Positions 25,032 through 34,653 of a DNA stretch of 50,219 nucleotides are shown here, piece after piece. The stretch is taken from the IMG/VR virus record IMGVR_UViG_3300033148_005162, positions 1-50,219 of that record; one strand, 5' to 3'. Below the pieces are notes generated by a model. That model was not told where the DNA came from. It made no database searches and worked only from the letters and a program-made list of their open reading frames with translations. Made by a program: the position numbers and the translations under genes. How positions within the stretch are numbered: position 1 is the stretch's first letter; each line of letters opens with the position of its first letter. This DNA is from a virus.

Positions 25032-26390
25032 TTAGTCTGTTTCAATTAGTTTGCGTATTTGCTTGAGTGATCCTAATATATCATTATCGCTCCATTCATT
25101 TCCGTTTTGTTCTTTGTCGTTCAATTCTATAGCTTGATCTAGATCGGCTGAGCTGTCGCTCCCTGCTCGACCTGTAATGTCCGGCTCACATTGGATTGTA
25201 TTTTCTAAACTTTCCACAAATTTTTTCGCTATATCCAATGTACGAACAAGATTTTCTACGTCTATTTTTTCTATACTATTATATTCGTTTTGATCTATAT
25301 TGTAATTTTCAAGTTCTTCCCATTCTTCCAGGAATAAAGATTTCAATTCAGTATCGGTATACGCTTTAAACTCCGGAACCGTTTCGTTGAAATTTATATA
25401 ATGCGATGCGAGATGTTCATAAACCTCTTTGCGATCTTCTTCAGGAATTTTTGCTCCTCCTCTTGCACCTAAAAGTGACGCCATTGCAGATTTCACACCT
25501 TTCCATACAGTTTTTAACTCCCCATCGATTATCTTATGATGCGGTAATTTGTATGCAGATTTCGTCTTAGGTCGATTATCATCGTACCAAGCATGTGCTG
25601 ATTTATATCTGCTCCAACTTGGAGGAGTTCCAAGTATAAGATTCTGTTCCGCCGCTGAAAGACTCCATTTCTGATCTTTAGGCGCTAACGGCATTTTTTT
25701 ATAAGGAATCACTGATTTCAATTCCCGTAAATACTCAGGCTGAATCACAGGAATATCAAATTTAGAAAACATATTTTCAATCTGCTTTTGCAAACCTTGC
25801 ATATAAGCTGTAACTATATTATCAACTTGCGGTATTCCAGTTTTTGCAAGTGTCTCCGGATTCATCGGTACGTTCGTTGCAGATAATTCAAACCATTCCC
25901 ATTTCCTAAAAAATAAATAATCGCCATCTTTTAAATCTTCCGGATCTTCAGCTTTACTGTCAGTTTCTCGTTTTGTTATAGGTTCTTCAAGTGGCCTCCA
26001 ACCTATCGAGACAGCACGCAATACTTTTCGCTTGAATTTTCCATATATTTGTTTTGCAAATTCGTCTTCCATATCAAATTGTACCGGTACCTCAGCTGCA
26101 CGATTTGTTACCTTCAAATTTTTAATATCTAATGTACCGATTGCCGGAATACTTGCTCCGAACATTGCTCCCATATCATGATTCCAAAGAAATACGGGAT
26201 TATTTTTAATTGCATCTGCAACCATTCCCTCCATTGACATTTTATGTCGTCCACGGTCAATCGTATTTGTAGTAAATCGTACATCTATTCTACCGTCCGA
26301 ATCGTCATTGTCTGAATCAGGATTTGCTTTTATCTCCGGATAAATTGTCTTGTACATTTGCTGATGTACAAAAGGCTGTATGTCTGGCAT
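25032..26390 (-). CDS. Prohead protease with C-terminal extension
   Basis: The first 200 residues match HK97-type prohead proteases: a conserved histidine in FLWNHDMGA (H71) and a serine in RAVSIGWRP (S128), followed by WEWFELSATNVPMNP. It would cut the capsid delta domain during head maturation. Beyond residue 220 there is a second region with KWSLSAAEQNLILG and a SAHAWYDDNRP motif, then an acidic tail; extensions like this are seen in some phage proteases, but the role is unknown. It lies between portal and capsid genes as usual. Confidence 0.85.
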   Translation of the reverse strand: MPDIQPFVHQQMYKTIYPEIKANPDSDNDDSDGRIDVRFTTNTIDRGRHKMSMEGMVADAIKNNPVFLWNHDMGAMFGASIPAIGTLDIKNLKVTNRAAEVPVQFDMEDEFAKQIYGKFKRKVLRAVSIGWRPLEEPITKRETDSKAEDPEDLKDGDYLFFRKWEWFELSATNVPMNPETLAKTGIPQVDNIVTAYMQGLQKQIENMFSKFDIPVIQPEYLRELKSVIPYKKMPLAPKDQKWSLSAAEQNLILGTPPSWSRYKSAHAWYDDNRPKTKSAYKLPHHKIIDGELKTVWKGVKSAMASLLGARGGAKIPEEDRKEVYEHLASHYINFNETVPEFKAYTDTELKSLFLEEWEELENYNIDQNEYNSIEKIDVENLVRTLDIAKKFVESLENTIQCEPDITGRAGSDSSADLDQAIELNDKEQNGNEWSDNDILGSLKQIRKLIETD

Positions 26391-26564
26391 TGTACAGTTG
26401 CTCCTTATTATTTATATTATCTTTCTTGGGTACTTTTAATTCCATATTTAATATATGGACTACGGGTATCTGAATAAAATTTGCTCGCTGCGGTAAAGAA
26501 TGCATTATACAAAAATCCTAAATTTAATTATGATTTATCTTTTAATTCCAAACTTAATTATGAT

Positions 26565-26711
26565 TTATTCATCTTTTTTGAATTTTTCTTGCGCAAGTTT
26601 CCTTCCATCGTGAATAATATCACCTTTTGGATTTGTGATCTTCATTGAAAAAGGCGCTAATTTATTCAAACTATCGATATATTCTTTATTTTCGCTTTTT
26701 TTGGTAGCCAT
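26565..26711 (-). CDS. Small protein, 48 residues
   Basis: A short gene with an AGGTGA site lies between the portal fusion and the protease. The product is charged with a helical start (ATKKSENKEYIDSLNKL) and a short NPKGDII turn. Family unknown. Its position would suit a small head-assembly factor. Confidence 0.6.
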   Translation of the reverse strand: MATKKSENKEYIDSLNKLAPFSMKITNPKGDIIHDGRKLAQEKFKKDE

Positions 26712-26745
26712 TATTTCACCTATATATTTATATATCTATTTACAT

Positions 26746-29700
26746 TTATTCTATAACTTCTTCTACATCAATTACTAGACGTTTAAGTGTGCTTAACGTT
26801 CTTTTCCTTTTGCTAACAACTTTAAGTTTAATACCTTTTCCGAATACAACTTCTTCTTCATCGTAGAAACTAGATACATGTTTAATAGACGCACTCCTTT
26901 CTGGTGCATTTTTTATTCTAAGGATTACATCATCTTCGCTTTCTAACGCAAAAGCTTGCGCTCTTCTAGCATTACTTGACCAGTGGGTTGTAGTTTCCAA
27001 GCTTATCTCTGAACCTATCTCCACACTTCTTAATTTATTAACAAAATCAATATTTTCTTCATCAACTCCTACAGATATTCCACGATACACTGGAGTATTA
27101 GATTCAAACTTAGGCGAATTTTCTATAAAATCATTCAAAGATTTGGAAATACTACTCCAGCTTGGATGAATTTCCGAATCAAGTTCCAAATCTTCTACAC
27201 TTAATGGCACTCTAACATTTAATTCATGCCTCAATATCATTTCTGAAGGTTTTGTTTTTGTAAAATATTTAGCAGCTAATACTTGTTTTTTAGCTTCATC
27301 TTTTGTTAATTCAATCCCTTTTTTTCTAGCGTCTTCAATTAATACATCAGATGCTTTATCAATATCTAGTACTTTGTTTATATGATTTCTTTCATACCGT
27401 GGTACAGTTACCTTTTGCGATTCAATCCCTGTTTGTTTTCCTTGTAAATCCAATGCCTCTTTGACTTCATCCGGATCAATTACAGGTGCAACCGCGCATC
27501 TACAATTATATGTTTCCTCTGGTGATCCTGACGGATCGCCCGGATATTCCAATCTATCCGCTCCTACAGCAAAAAGCTGATTATGTTGCACTATTTGATT
27601 ATGTGCTTCAAGATGGGTTTGGCGTGTACGTCCATCGGTTAATTCAGCTGACCAACGTTCACCCTCTACTATCGTTATTCCTGCGGTTTCATTTATAGCA
27701 CTATATCGTGCTTTGCTTGCTCCGTTATATGCTGCCGTACTTGAGGTCCTAGCGATTCTTACAGCATCAATAGCTTTAATGTTTACTCCTTCTGTAATAA
27801 TATCTTTTGCGATACGAGCGCTTGATGCTCCATCCATTATTCCAAAATGTACAACCTGTTTTATTTTATTCCTTGCAGATTCGGATAGTTTTGTTGTATC
27901 CGTTCCGGCTAAAACTCTAGAATTTTCAGATAATTGCCTCCAACCTACTGTATCTTTGTATAGTTTTTCTTCTTCCAAGTTTTCGAACAAGTCTTCAAAT
28001 TGAAATCCCGGATCATCGGCTTTTGTTTTTGACTGTAAATTATATATTTTTGCAGATTGGGTTGATTGTAATGTTTTCTGTTTTTTCTTTTTATTAATTA
28101 AGTCTCCTAATTCCTCTTCTATAAGTTCTCCGGCAAACTCAAAATTTCTTTCATATACTTTTTCATAAATTTCTATTGCCTTTTTTTGTATATCGGCTTT
28201 TAAATCAGAATTAAAATCAAAGTTTTCTGTATCGAAATTTTCTTTATCCCATTGATCAACTGCATCTTCTATAAGTCTATCGGTTTGCTGTTTCCAAAAT
28301 CGTCTCAAATCATTTTCTGTTTTTTGTGCAATTCGTTCAAACCGTTTCATATATTCCCGATGTTTTATCCCACCATATTTCCAGCCGTTATTTTCCGATT
28401 CAGCCGGATTATATATTATACCATCGAGCGAGTCTAAAAGATTTTTAATACAATAGTCAATCGATTTATTTCCGTTATTTTTGTTATTGTTATTCCCCTC
28501 TGCTGGTGGGGTCTGATCTTCTGTAGTATCGTTCTCAGGTTCCTCCTGTTCGCTGGTATCATCCGGTTCTGTCCGGTCTGTTTCTGTCTTCTGTTCCGCT
28601 CTTGCCTCAACAAGTTCAATCGGGATAATAGATTGATCCATGTAGAATTTCTTCAGTCTGTCATCACCACTCGGTTCTTTCCCGAATATATCTATTCTCA
28701 TTTCTTCTGGTGTAATCGCTCCATATCTTATCCCATCCTTATATCTATTTATTTTTTTATCAAGGTCTTCCTGCAATGCCAAGACATTTGTCATATCAAG
28801 TTCTATATATACGCCGGGCTCAACACTTGGCATAAATTTAGAGTTTAATTTATCTTGGAACTTATTGCGTTTTGGTGTAATTGCCTGTGTCCAAAATATT
28901 CGCTGTTGTTCGATTGACGTCTGATACTTTGTGCTATCTACAATTCCAACGTATATCGGCGGAACGTTAAATGCAGCTAATATTCTTGATTGTACAGATT
29001 TTTCTCCACTCTGAAAATCCATATCCTTCATAGATTGCTGTAATAATTTAATGTCCACACCACCTGTCAAAACTGCCGGTTCGTGTGCATTATCTGTACC
29101 GCCATAATTCTCTTTCCATTTAGCTCGTACCTCGGCTATATCATCTTCATCAGCTTCATCATCTTCCGGATACACAAGAACTATTGGTGGAATAGCGTTA
29201 TTTTTAAAATAATTTATGTTCCATTTTTCCTGATACAATGATCTCATTATCGGATTATAGATTACCTGTATCGGTGATAATCCATAAGTTTCACTCGCCG
29301 GATTAAAATATTGCAGGTGAAATATCTGCGATTTGTCGAAAGTTTGCCATTTACCATTCACATAATAATTCCATCCTTCAATACCGGTTTTTTCAACAAT
29401 AGGCGTCATCCTCCACGATTCTAATGGGTATATAGCTTCAACTTTACCGTTTATCCCGTTTTTTGCTATTTCCCAGTGCGACCAACCTGTTGTTTCCAAA
29501 TATGTGAACGTTTGTTCTACAAGTTCGGAAAAGGTCATATTCTCATTTATATATTCGAATAGGTCTTTTGCAGCTCCACCGGTTACATAATCTCGCTTTC
29601 CGCTTTTTCGCACTCTATAAAATCTTGGTGGCAGTTGTGAGATGTGTGATGTTATTGCAGTAACACATGCATATGCCCATACTTCAAGCCCATATGCATC

Positions 29701-29877
29701 GACAAACTTATCAAGCGATTTTTCTGGAAACGTACCGGTTCCACGTTGAAATGAATCACTAATTAATTTCCAGACGGTCGGACTAGCTTTTGTTAAAAGT
29801 CCAGAATTACTCGTACTCGGTAAGTCATTAATTAACTTACTTGTAATCGCATTAGTTATTCTTTGTATTAATCCCAT
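26746..29877 (-). CDS. Portal-MuF-ADP-ribosyltransferase fusion protein
   Basis: Residues 1-430 of 1043 form an HK97-type portal (AYACVTAITSHISQLP near 70, then GWSHWEIAKNG near 131, LSPIQVIYN near 200 and AAFNVPPIYVG near 301). An acidic N/Q-rich linker (about 428-472) joins a helical region and a MuF-like head morphogenesis domain (about 660-800) with RWSAELTDGRTRQTH at 741-755 and YNCRCAVAP at 790-798. The last 130 residues look like an R-S-E class ADP-ribosyltransferase: YRG at 931-933, ETTTHWS with a following AFA helix at 961-977, and an E-x-E pair at 1007/1009. The enzyme would sit in the portal or head and could enter the host with the DNA. Portal, MuF and toxin in one chain is unusual. 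Confidence 0.85.
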   Translation of the reverse strand: MGLIQRITNAITSKLINDLPSTSNSGLLTKASPTVWKLISDSFQRGTGTFPEKSLDKFVDAYGLEVWAYACVTAITSHISQLPPRFYRVRKSGKRDYVTGGAAKDLFEYINENMTFSELVEQTFTYLETTGWSHWEIAKNGINGKVEAIYPLESWRMTPIVEKTGIEGWNYYVNGKWQTFDKSQIFHLQYFNPASETYGLSPIQVIYNPIMRSLYQEKWNINYFKNNAIPPIVLVYPEDDEADEDDIAEVRAKWKENYGGTDNAHEPAVLTGGVDIKLLQQSMKDMDFQSGEKSVQSRILAAFNVPPIYVGIVDSTKYQTSIEQQRIFWTQAITPKRNKFQDKLNSKFMPSVEPGVYIELDMTNVLALQEDLDKKINRYKDGIRYGAITPEEMRIDIFGKEPSGDDRLKKFYMDQSIIPIELVEARAEQKTETDRTEPDDTSEQEEPENDTTEDQTPPAEGNNNNKNNGNKSIDYCIKNLLDSLDGIIYNPAESENNGWKYGGIKHREYMKRFERIAQKTENDLRRFWKQQTDRLIEDAVDQWDKENFDTENFDFNSDLKADIQKKAIEIYEKVYERNFEFAGELIEEELGDLINKKKKQKTLQSTQSAKIYNLQSKTKADDPGFQFEDLFENLEEEKLYKDTVGWRQLSENSRVLAGTDTTKLSESARNKIKQVVHFGIMDGASSARIAKDIITEGVNIKAIDAVRIARTSSTAAYNGASKARYSAINETAGITIVEGERWSAELTDGRTRQTHLEAHNQIVQHNQLFAVGADRLEYPGDPSGSPEETYNCRCAVAPVIDPDEVKEALDLQGKQTGIESQKVTVPRYERNHINKVLDIDKASDVLIEDARKKGIELTKDEAKKQVLAAKYFTKTKPSEMILRHELNVRVPLSVEDLELDSEIHPSWSSISKSLNDFIENSPKFESNTPVYRGISVGVDEENIDFVNKLRSVEIGSEISLETTTHWSSNARRAQAFALESEDDVILRIKNAPERSASIKHVSSFYDEEEVVFGKGIKLKVVSKRKRTLSTLKRLVIDVEEVIE

Positions 29878-29893
29878 TTACTTTCTCAGCATT

Positions 29894-30265
29894 TTAGGAT
29901 ATTTCTGATTTTACTATATTTATTCTAATTTGTTCCTCAAGCCTATATTTTCTTCTAATTCTTGCATACATTATTCTAAAAAAATAGTGTAATGGAATTT
30001 TGTCGGTTCCTGCAGATATTTTTCTATTATTAGGTGTTATTATATACCATACAGGTTTACTTTGTTTACCATTTGGATAATACCCTATATCATAACCAAG
30101 TTTACAATCAAATCGTTGCAAACCTATAATCGCTCTCTCGGTTTTTTTTCCTATTTTAAATATATTGTCTACGTATTCCGGTCCTGGTGTGATAACTGAC
30201 TCTTTATTTTGCAAGCTTTTACATATCGGTGTGTACGATTTCGGTTTTTTTAATTTTTCCAACAT
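29894..30265 (-). CDS. Unknown protein between terminase and portal genes
   Basis: The 123-residue protein is basic with a central beta region (LGYDIGYYPNGKQSKPVWYIITPNN) and a C-terminal helix. The first 16 codons overlap the end of the terminase gene in another frame. A GGGGAG site lies 12-13 bases upstream. I do not recognise a family. Confidence 0.55.
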   Translation of the reverse strand: MLEKLKKPKSYTPICKSLQNKESVITPGPEYVDNIFKIGKKTERAIIGLQRFDCKLGYDIGYYPNGKQSKPVWYIITPNNRKISAGTDKIPLHYFFRIMYARIRRKYRLEEQIRINIVKSEIS

Positions 30266-31991
30266 AAATTTTCGCTCTCCCCTTTTTACGAAACTTTTTC
30301 ATGTGGGTATGTATTCCGTATCGCATCGCATCCATTGTATGATCATCGTATTTGGCAGGTTCTTCAAGTACGTTTCCGTCTTTATCCTCCCTACGTTTAT
30401 ATTTTTCAATTTCTGAAATCAATATAGTACTTTTTTTGTCAATATACAAATTTTTTTCCTTAACTGATAAAATTCCGTCCTCAACCGACTTATCAGCCGG
30501 CTCGATTTTAAATCCAGCCATTCGTATCTCCTCTATACGGTCAGGTTCCGCCGAGTCTGCATAAATTATTACCTTCTTCCGTTTGCTTTCCGGAATTTCA
30601 ATCTTTAATCGCGCTATAATCTGCGAATTGGTTAAGTGACGCTCCACAAATACCTCCGTCAAAAAAGCAGCATTAAACCGACGGCGCAGTTTCGATTTCT
30701 TTAAAGATTTTTTATCCTGTGATTTGTCTCTATCAGATTCAGAACTACCATTATTACCAAGCCCTGACCTGTATTCAGATTCAGCACCTATCCCGGTTTT
30801 TGTACAATCCCAAGATTTCTCAAATAGCTTTAAGTCAGAACGTGCTAAATCATTGTAAGTTTTCTCTGTCAAACCGTTGTCCGGTATATCGCCCTCTTTC
30901 ATATCGCTACTTTTTAAACCGCCAGGTATATTACCTTTACCTATTCCGCTACTTTTTACACCGCTGGGAAAATTTCGACTCTGATATACGTCATCGTCCA
31001 AAAAAACCGGGGCGCTATACGGAGGGTATTTGTGTTTTATCGCCTCCCGTTCAGGCGTTTCAGAACCTACCCCCTGCTTATCGGTTACTTCTTGTTCAGT
31101 TGGCTGCGCTGTTTGCTGTATTGTTGACTGTTTAGTTGTTTGCTCAACTTCTTGTATTGGCTCCACATCCTTGAATCCTATATGTATAAGTGCTGTTGGA
31201 TTCTCGTATCCAAAGTCAAGTCCGTAACATTCAGTTGGATATGTTTCGGTTAGATAATTAAAGTCTATCGTTATCCAATTGTTATATATTGTGTGTTCAA
31301 GCGTTCCCCAAATGCCAAGAGCATGTATCTTATATAGAGTCATATCGATATCTTTTAGTCCTTCTAGTTCTGCGATGTACTCTCTGTCAATCCATAGGTT
31401 ATCCCGGTAGCTTGAGTGATGTCGGGTGATCTTTCTATGCCCTCCGCTTTGTTCCGCGTTCGTATCGAAGAACCGTTCCTTAATCCAGTGCTTCTTACTT
31501 ACCGGATTGAATGTTAACATTATTTGTTTATATGCTTTTCGGCGTCCTCGCAGCGTCATATTTATTTCGTGGAAGTCATCGTAAGAAAGTTCTGTAGCTT
31601 CCTCAATCCAGATACTAGAGACACGTGATAATGATTTTAGTTTTTCCGGATCATCAGTTCCTAAGCATAATATTTCATTTCCATTTGGTTTACATTCGAT
31701 TGACATATCGGATTTATTTATACCAAATAGTTCTTTTAGATTCCATTGATATATTATTCCCTTCAGTTCGGAGAACACTGAATTCCGTAAGGTTCTAGCG
31801 ACTTTCCGAAAGCATACGATTCTATGCTGCGGCTCGAGGATTATTCTTCGGATTATTTTCTGTGCTGCGAATGTTGATTTCCCGGAACCTCTCCCTCCCC
31901 ATAGGAAGAGGAACCGGTCATCATTCCAATACAGAGGGTAGAATATTGGATTAGTCACACTTCTTAATGCTGTAAAGTCTACTGTATGCAT
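30219..31991 (-). CDS. terL: Terminase large subunit with a long insertion in the nuclease domain
   Basis: The 590-residue protein pumps and cuts DNA during packaging. The ATPase has Walker A GGRGSGKST (32-40), Walker B IWIEEA (127-132) and a coupling-type TFNP motif (160-163). The RNase H-like nuclease has its acidic residues in GLDFG (D259), YADSAE (D479) and DDHTMDA (549-555), as in the PBSX-type family. Between D259 and the next core strand (AAFLTEVFVE at 441) lie about 165 polar residues, where relatives have a short loop. This insertion is Q/T/S/K/G-rich and holds two copies of G(V/L)KSS-x5-G(N/D)IP. The gene start overlaps the TerS-like gene. Confidence 0.9.
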   Translation of the reverse strand: MHTVDFTALRSVTNPIFYPLYWNDDRFLFLWGGRGSGKSTFAAQKIIRRIILEPQHRIVCFRKVARTLRNSVFSELKGIIYQWNLKELFGINKSDMSIECKPNGNEILCLGTDDPEKLKSLSRVSSIWIEEATELSYDDFHEINMTLRGRRKAYKQIMLTFNPVSKKHWIKERFFDTNAEQSGGHRKITRHHSSYRDNLWIDREYIAELEGLKDIDMTLYKIHALGIWGTLEHTIYNNWITIDFNYLTETYPTECYGLDFGYENPTALIHIGFKDVEPIQEVEQTTKQSTIQQTAQPTEQEVTDKQGVGSETPEREAIKHKYPPYSAPVFLDDDVYQSRNFPSGVKSSGIGKGNIPGGLKSSDMKEGDIPDNGLTEKTYNDLARSDLKLFEKSWDCTKTGIGAESEYRSGLGNNGSSESDRDKSQDKKSLKKSKLRRRFNAAFLTEVFVERHLTNSQIIARLKIEIPESKRKKVIIYADSAEPDRIEEIRMAGFKIEPADKSVEDGILSVKEKNLYIDKKSTILISEIEKYKRREDKDGNVLEEPAKYDDHTMDAMRYGIHTHMKKFRKKGRAKIYVGKIKKTEIVHTDM

Positions 31992-33082
31992 TGCTCATCT
32001 TCTGTTTGTTTTTCTGTTTGTTTTTGTTTCTGCAGCTCTCTATATTCTTTTCGCTGCTTATCAGCTATAGCGATCTCTAGTTCGTCCGGGTAATACCATT
32101 TAAATCCTCGGGAACGTTTCATTTCCCACTTATCTCTTAGTGTAGCTATGTTTCCCGGTTTCCCTTGATGTCTCCCGACTTTTTTATGATCCCTTTTATT
32201 ATTATACATTTCCGCTATTATTTCAGCCATACCGGGCAGGGGGGGTATATCATCGGAGGGAGTGTCGTTTTTTTCCGTCTGATACGTACCCTCCATATCG
32301 GGTACCCTTTCCACTCTTTGTGTTACTACTACATCCGGAATACCAGCTCCACATTTAGCACATATAGGTTGTTCCGGATTATCGGTTACATCTTCATGCA
32401 TACAGAAATTACACTTATAATTATACATACTCTCCATAGCCTTTTGTTTCGCTTCCTGTTCCGCTTGCCTGACAGCCTCAGCACGCTTCTTAATACTCGC
32501 AGAGTTGTTAACGCTGATCAGGCCAAGGTTATATTTCTTCTGACGCTTCAATTCTTTCTGCCGGCGTTCTTCTTTCTTTACTTCCTCATCGCTTGGCGGT
32601 TCGTTTAATTTGTCCTCAGTAACTGTCTCCCGGTATTCCACATCCTCAATATCAATATCCGTTCTGCTTCTATCCGCAATTACTTTCAGCTCTTCCATCG
32701 TCGGCTCCCTTGCATCCATTATCTTTATCACTTTCTCGCCTAGCACATTAACGTCAATGGAATAAAACCCCTGCAGCTTGGCTATGTCTCTCAATATATC
32801 TAAACATGTCTTGTGATCATTAGACTTATACGCCTTATGGAATAGCCTCATCCTCATTGCTATATGCCGATTAATAAGTTTCGGACGTTCCTTTTCCGCC
32901 TGATCGGCAAACATTTTGTAACACTCCCGGATGTACAAATCTACCTGTCGCCATCCAATTTTAAAGTTTTCCTTTGCATATTCTATTATATCGGAACGTT
33001 CTCCTCCTTGCAGGAGCATTTCCATAATAATTTTGATACGGCGTGCTTTTTCTAGTTTTGTTGATTTGTTACGTTTAGGCAT
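31979..33082 (-). CDS. Terminase small subunit-like protein with zinc ribbon
   Basis: The 367-residue protein lies directly before the large terminase and overlaps it. The first 110 residues are basic and helical, with a helix-turn-helix-like segment near residues 30-60 and a helical bundle (HKTCLDILRDIAKLQGFY) typical of terminase small subunits that bind the packaging site. A long charged linker follows, then a CxxC...CxxC zinc ribbon (about residues 226-246) and a basic C-terminus. It is about twice as long as usual, so the zinc ribbon part may be an added DNA- or protein-binding module. GGAAGGA site. Confidence 0.65.
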   Translation of the reverse strand: MPKRNKSTKLEKARRIKIIMEMLLQGGERSDIIEYAKENFKIGWRQVDLYIRECYKMFADQAEKERPKLINRHIAMRMRLFHKAYKSNDHKTCLDILRDIAKLQGFYSIDVNVLGEKVIKIMDAREPTMEELKVIADRSRTDIDIEDVEYRETVTEDKLNEPPSDEEVKKEERRQKELKRQKKYNLGLISVNNSASIKKRAEAVRQAEQEAKQKAMESMYNYKCNFCMHEDVTDNPEQPICAKCGAGIPDVVVTQRVERVPDMEGTYQTEKNDTPSDDIPPLPGMAEIIAEMYNNKRDHKKVGRHQGKPGNIATLRDKWEMKRSRGFKWYYPDELEIAIADKQRKEYRELQKQKQTEKQTEDEQCIQ

Positions 33083-33153
33083 ATCAGATTCCTTCCATAT
33101 GTAGTAATATATTGTAATGTATCATGCAGTTACTTGTTTAATTATTAGTCATT

Positions 33154-33181
33154 ATATTATTTGATACAGTATTATTGTCAT
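33154..33181 (-). promoter_or_regulatory. Possible promoter upstream of the packaging genes
   Basis: In the 149-base gap before the terminase genes the minus strand reads ATGACA (33176-33181), 16 bases, TAATAT (33154-33159); a TATAAT overlaps at 19-base spacing. This could start late transcription. It is a weaker match than the two main promoters. Confidence 0.35.
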
Positions 33182-33231
33182 ATATTTATAGTGTATTTGT
33201 AATAGATTTGCGTTAAATACTCGGTTCAAAT

Positions 33232-34032
33232 TTATACCAATTCCAAACTTTCTTGAAGATTCCCGATTTTATTTCTCAGTATTAGGTAGTCCATATCTAT
33301 ATATTTTTTGTCAATTTGTTTATTTGTCATTAGTTGATACAGGTCTTTTTTAATATAGAATTCTTTATTTAGTTGGATTAATTTATTTATTGTTTTGGTG
33401 GCAAAATCGTTCCAGTCGATTTGATATTGTAATTTGGAATAATTTAATTTGCCAATTTGATATTCATCGATATAGTTATGGGTTACGTTGATAATTTCTA
33501 GTGATTGTTCGGGGTCTATTACCGGTTCGAGGCTTGCCCATGTACGGATGCCGGCATTATGTAATATTTTGAGTGTATCAAATCTATCAGATGGAGGTGC
33601 TGCATCAGGTTCGAATTTAATGGATTGATCATGATCTATAAAGGTCAAAGTTGCGCCGATTTTAATATTGTTAAATTGTTTAAACACATCAATATCCCGA
33701 AGACATCGTTTCCCACCTTTAGTTAATATAGCAGTTGGAATATTATGCTGATTTAATAATTCTAATATTTGGCGTGTTATACCGATTTTAACTTCTAGAT
33801 TGCAGTACGGATCGCCCAAGAAAGAAAGTAGCACTTGCTTACCAATAAAATGTTTTTGTAATTCAAGCGATAATTTATTAATCAAATCCGGACGCTGTTT
33901 TGGAACAGTATTATTTTGCCGTAATTGTCTTATATAGCAATATTTACATCCATGATCACAGCCGAGATACACATTCAAAGCTAACGGCGAATATTCTCGA
34001 GCTTTTCCTTTAGGTTCATAAATTATAGACAT
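33232..34032 (-). CDS. Radical SAM protein (SplB/COG1533-like)
   Basis: The 266-residue protein has the radical SAM cluster motif C25-x3-C29-x2-C32 in NVYLGCDHGCKYCYI. It then shows LLSFLGDPYC near 68-77, a helix and TAILTKGG near residue 96, and the ASLEPVID strand near 166, the order found in SPL-like radical SAM enzymes. It would bind a 4Fe-4S cluster and cleave S-adenosylmethionine to start a radical reaction; the substrate is unknown. It lies next to a methyltransferase and a ParB-like gene. GGGGAG site. The C-terminal 50 residues are poorly conserved in style. Confidence 0.8.
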   Translation of the reverse strand: MSIIYEPKGKAREYSPLALNVYLGCDHGCKYCYIRQLRQNNTVPKQRPDLINKLSLELQKHFIGKQVLLSFLGDPYCNLEVKIGITRQILELLNQHNIPTAILTKGGKRCLRDIDVFKQFNNIKIGATLTFIDHDQSIKFEPDAAPPSDRFDTLKILHNAGIRTWASLEPVIDPEQSLEIINVTHNYIDEYQIGKLNYSKLQYQIDWNDFATKTINKLIQLNKEFYIKKDLYQLMTNKQIDKKYIDMDYLILRNKIGNLQESLELV

Positions 34033-34110
34033 TTTTTTTAACTCCCCAAGTTATATCAAGTTATATATAGATTGTTGTTATAATTAGACTTATAATAATA
34101 ATATAATCAT

Positions 34111-34653
34111 TTATATCTTGAAATACAAATAGTATTTTTTACACTTGTGATAATAACTTATATATCTAACTCCATTTAGGTACAGATATCCGCAAAATTT
34201 ATCAAATCCATTTAAGGAAAATAATGTTCTGCACTTTTTAACCATTGATTTTGTATATCCTAATTTATTAAGCATTTTAACCGGCAGTGCTCCAAACATT
34301 ACTTGAGTAAACGTAACAAACACAGCTATGCCGGAAATATCTTGCTTAAATAATAATTCTAATTGATCAAATGGTACGCCATATGCATCAATATCGATAA
34401 TATCGTAATTTTTCACATTTAACGCTGGAATAAATTTTAAATTATTTCCACGCAAGCAGCCCTTAATATCTTTAATATCGATGCGAAGAACATTTATATT
34501 TATATCTGGATTTCTATATTTTATATTATTCCAGATTATCCCATGACCTGAAAACAATTCAAGCACATTTATATTCTTCTTATCAGGTAAATATCTTTCT
34601 CTGAGGGCTATTTTCTCATTTAAATAGCTATTATCAGTTTGACGACTGCTCAA
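34111..34653 (-). CDS. Trm1-like methyltransferase-fold protein
   Basis: The 180-residue protein has a Rossmann methyltransferase start, VLELFSGHG (30-38), an acidic strand end in RIDIKD and a DIDAYGVP motif (87-94) that resembles the D-D-P-Y/F-G motif of Trm1-type RNA methyltransferases. It would use S-adenosylmethionine. It is short, so a separate target-recognition partner is likely. The start is a TTG behind a GGAGGTG site and overlaps the ParB-like gene by 20 bases, which suggests they are made together. Substrate (DNA or RNA) is not determined. Confidence 0.65.
   Translation of the reverse strand: MSSRQTDNSYLNEKIALRERYLPDKKNINVLELFSGHGIIWNNIKYRNPDININVLRIDIKDIKGCLRGNNLKFIPALNVKNYDIIDIDAYGVPFDQLELLFKQDISGIAVFVTFTQVMFGALPVKMLNKLGYTKSMVKKCRTLFSLNGFDKFCGYLYLNGVRYISYYHKCKKYYLYFKI

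Noticed and set aside
26317-26505. Minus-strand frame of 62 codons at the start of the protease gene
   Set aside because: No ribosome site, overlaps the protease in another frame, low-complexity product.
30525-31165. TerL insertion as an intein or homing element
   Set aside because: No intein splice-site residues (Cys/Ser at the start, HN at the end) and no endonuclease motif; composition is simply disordered and repetitive.
33223-33231. GGTTCAAAT, resembling a tRNA T-loop
   Set aside because: No flanking T-stem, anticodon arm or acceptor stem can be built around it on either strand.
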